From NCBI GenBank assembly GCA_013399015.1, contig VWZX01010538.1:930001-994000 (forward strand): a DNA stretch of 64,000 nt, given 5' to 3'. Shown one piece after another: positions 62,601-64,000 of the stretch; the first letter of the stretch is position 1, and each line of letters opens with the position of its first letter. Origin of the DNA: Galbula dea (Eukaryota > Chordata > Aves > Piciformes > Galbulidae). The position numbers were made by a program, and so were the translations under genes. The notes beneath the pieces were generated by a model that made no database searches, was not told the DNA's origin, and was given only the letters and a program-made list of their open reading frames with translations.

Positions 62601-64000
62601 GCATGTGTTCTCTTTTATGCCGAAATGCATATGTTTATATATGTGCATGATCTGTCTGTCCATTAATGAAATATTCATTGGAAGTCTTTCGTGCTTTCTG
62701 TTCTAACTCACCATTTCTGACAACCAGTTATACAAGACTTTGAAGAGTTGCATCTCTAAATCCTTCTCTGACTGTGGCATTTATGCTGGTTTTTATGTTG
62801 GTGCTTAAAAGCACAGCAGGATCAGTGGATTTTTGTATCTGTGACTTCCGTCAGTGTTGTGCACTCAATATATTCTTTCTAATCAAGACTTTTCTAGTGC
62901 CTGGTGCTCATAAAAACAAAACAAAACAACAACAACAACAAAAAAACACAACAAAAAAACCCCCCACCAACCCCAAACCAACAACAGGCTGGTGTTCTGT
63001 GTCAACCAGAACATCTTTCCTGGGTTTTATTTGTTACCTTGTTTTCCACAGTTAGGATTGCTGTTCTATTCCTGATATTTTCACTGTATATGTTTTTCTG
63101 ACTAATGTCTCTCTGCATGAATTGATTGTCCTTGCCCTTGTTTTTATTTCCTGTACCTCTCTGTGCTGTTAATAGCAGTATTATATTAATTCTTCCTTAG
63201 GTCTTGCTGGAAGTCAGTTTCTTGTGATCCATTACCTTTGAATTAAATTATATGCCCTGTTATTTTTATTTGTAATTAACTCCCCTATAAACTGGTTGTG
63301 TCAATTATAAGTCCATCCCTGGGAGCAAGACTCCATAATATGAGAGGAAAAATAGCCTTTTCAGAGTTGAGATGGGGTTCCCACTTACAGATCTGTCTAC
63401 ATTGCAGGATTTATTTTTCAACTTTGGTATAGGGAATTAAATTCTAAAAGTCGGCGTGTTCTCCAGTGTTGCTTACATACAGAGTTTCAGTATTTACTTT
63501 GTCTTCTGGTTTAAGAAATTTGTTCTTAAGATAATTTGGGCATACCTTGGTAGTAATAGCAACAAGTTAATTACATAAGATGAGCACAAATTAAATTCTT
63601 TAATTTTCATTAACAAACTGAGTAGCAGCCATTTTTGTTGGTTTTAATTCATTACTGAAAGGCTGTTTTAACACTGAGTAACAGGTTGAAAAGGCTGTCC
63701 TAGCTAACAGCTTTTTTCTTCAAGTGCAAATTTTTTGTGGTTTATTTAATAAGATTTTAAAGATTTTTTTTTTTTTTCTTGTTAGCTGAACTTCTTGGTT
63801 CACCTACATGAAGGAGCCTGTCCTGCTCTGCAGTGCAATGGCTTGAGGGATCTGCTCTTTAAGATCCTTCCATCTCTTATGGAAGATTTAAATTTGTAAG
63901 ATCAGTCTGAAATGTAAATCTTGCAAAGGTGCTTTTTTTTTATACCTATGATACACAATTTCATCAGATGATTTGTTGGTTTTCATTGCTAGCCATTCAC
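59685..64000 (+). other. CPEB3: CPEB3 intron 5 (5' part)
   Basis: Sequence after the microexon donor. I looked for the next exon, expected to encode RSSLFPFEDAF, and did not find it before the window ends, so the intron exceeds 4.3 kb. It is AT-rich, with an A/C-rich low-complexity tract at 62910-62985 and two TGCATG motifs within 0.95 kb of the microexon. The RRMs and zinc-binding domain of CPEB3 must lie further right. Confidence 0.85.
62910..62985 (+). repeat. A/C-rich low-complexity tract
   Basis: (AAAAC)n then (CAA)n, followed by A7 and a C6 run, then CCAACCCCAAACCAACAAC. Open frames crossing it (poly-K/N/Q/P) are artefacts of the repeat. Confidence 0.9.

Noticed and set aside
62774..63101. 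Two overlapping open frames rich in K, N, Q and P
   Set aside because: They run through the A/C low-complexity tract; composition is dictated by the repeat.
1..64000. CRISPR arrays, prokaryotic operons, integrated viral genes
   Set aside because: No regularly spaced repeats, no dense coding, no retroviral gag/pol/env-like frames or LTR pairs were seen; the window is ordinary vertebrate intronic DNA around two genes.

Overview
The window is AT-rich vertebrate nuclear DNA, almost certainly from a bird. It has typical spliceosomal introns, several CR1 LINE fragments (the dominant avian retroposon) with the characteristic ATTCTRTG-type 3' ends, and one tRNA-derived SINE that carries a CR1-like tail. 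CR1-mobilised SINEs of that kind are known from passerine birds, so a passerine is the best guess, though the species cannot be fixed from this sequence.

Two genes share a divergent CpG-island promoter at about 7.2-8.6 kb. Leftward (minus strand) runs MARCHF5, a mitochondrial outer-membrane RING-CH ubiquitin ligase. Only its first coding exon (14 codons plus two bases) is inside the window, and 1-7521 is the start of its first intron. Rightward (plus strand) runs CPEB3, a cytoplasmic polyadenylation element-binding protein that regulates translation, notably at synapses. The same head-to-head arrangement exists in mammals.

CPEB3 layout: a 5' non-coding exon is expected in or near the CpG island (candidate donor at 8062). 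Then come the large first coding exon (16025-16935, ATG at 16036, 300 codons), a second coding exon (36669-36828), a 57-nt exon (47218-47274) and a 24-nt microexon (59661-59684). The gene continues past the right edge. Together the exons encode about the first 380 residues, the disordered Q/S-rich regulatory half. The two RRMs and the C-terminal zinc-binding domain lie outside. Two family-typical alternative-splicing switches are readable in the DNA: an internal donor at 36760 that removes 23 residues, and the 24-nt microexon that adds 8 residues.

The remaining 62 kb or so is intronic: CR1 copies at about 0.97-1.39, 4.60-5.30, 10.2-10.4 and 47.8-48.2 kb, the SINE at 1.70-1.87 kb, simple A/T/C-rich tracts, a few short hairpins and duplications, and a CpG-enriched patch at 15.2-15.8 kb that may be a second CPEB3 promoter. 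The HDV-like ribozyme of mammalian CPEB3 is not recognisable in the corresponding intron. I saw no bacterial-type system, CRISPR array or viral element. The most interesting items are the splice switches, the shared promoter with a near-perfect ZNF143/THAP11 site, and the tRNA-Glu-like SINE head joined to a CR1 tail.
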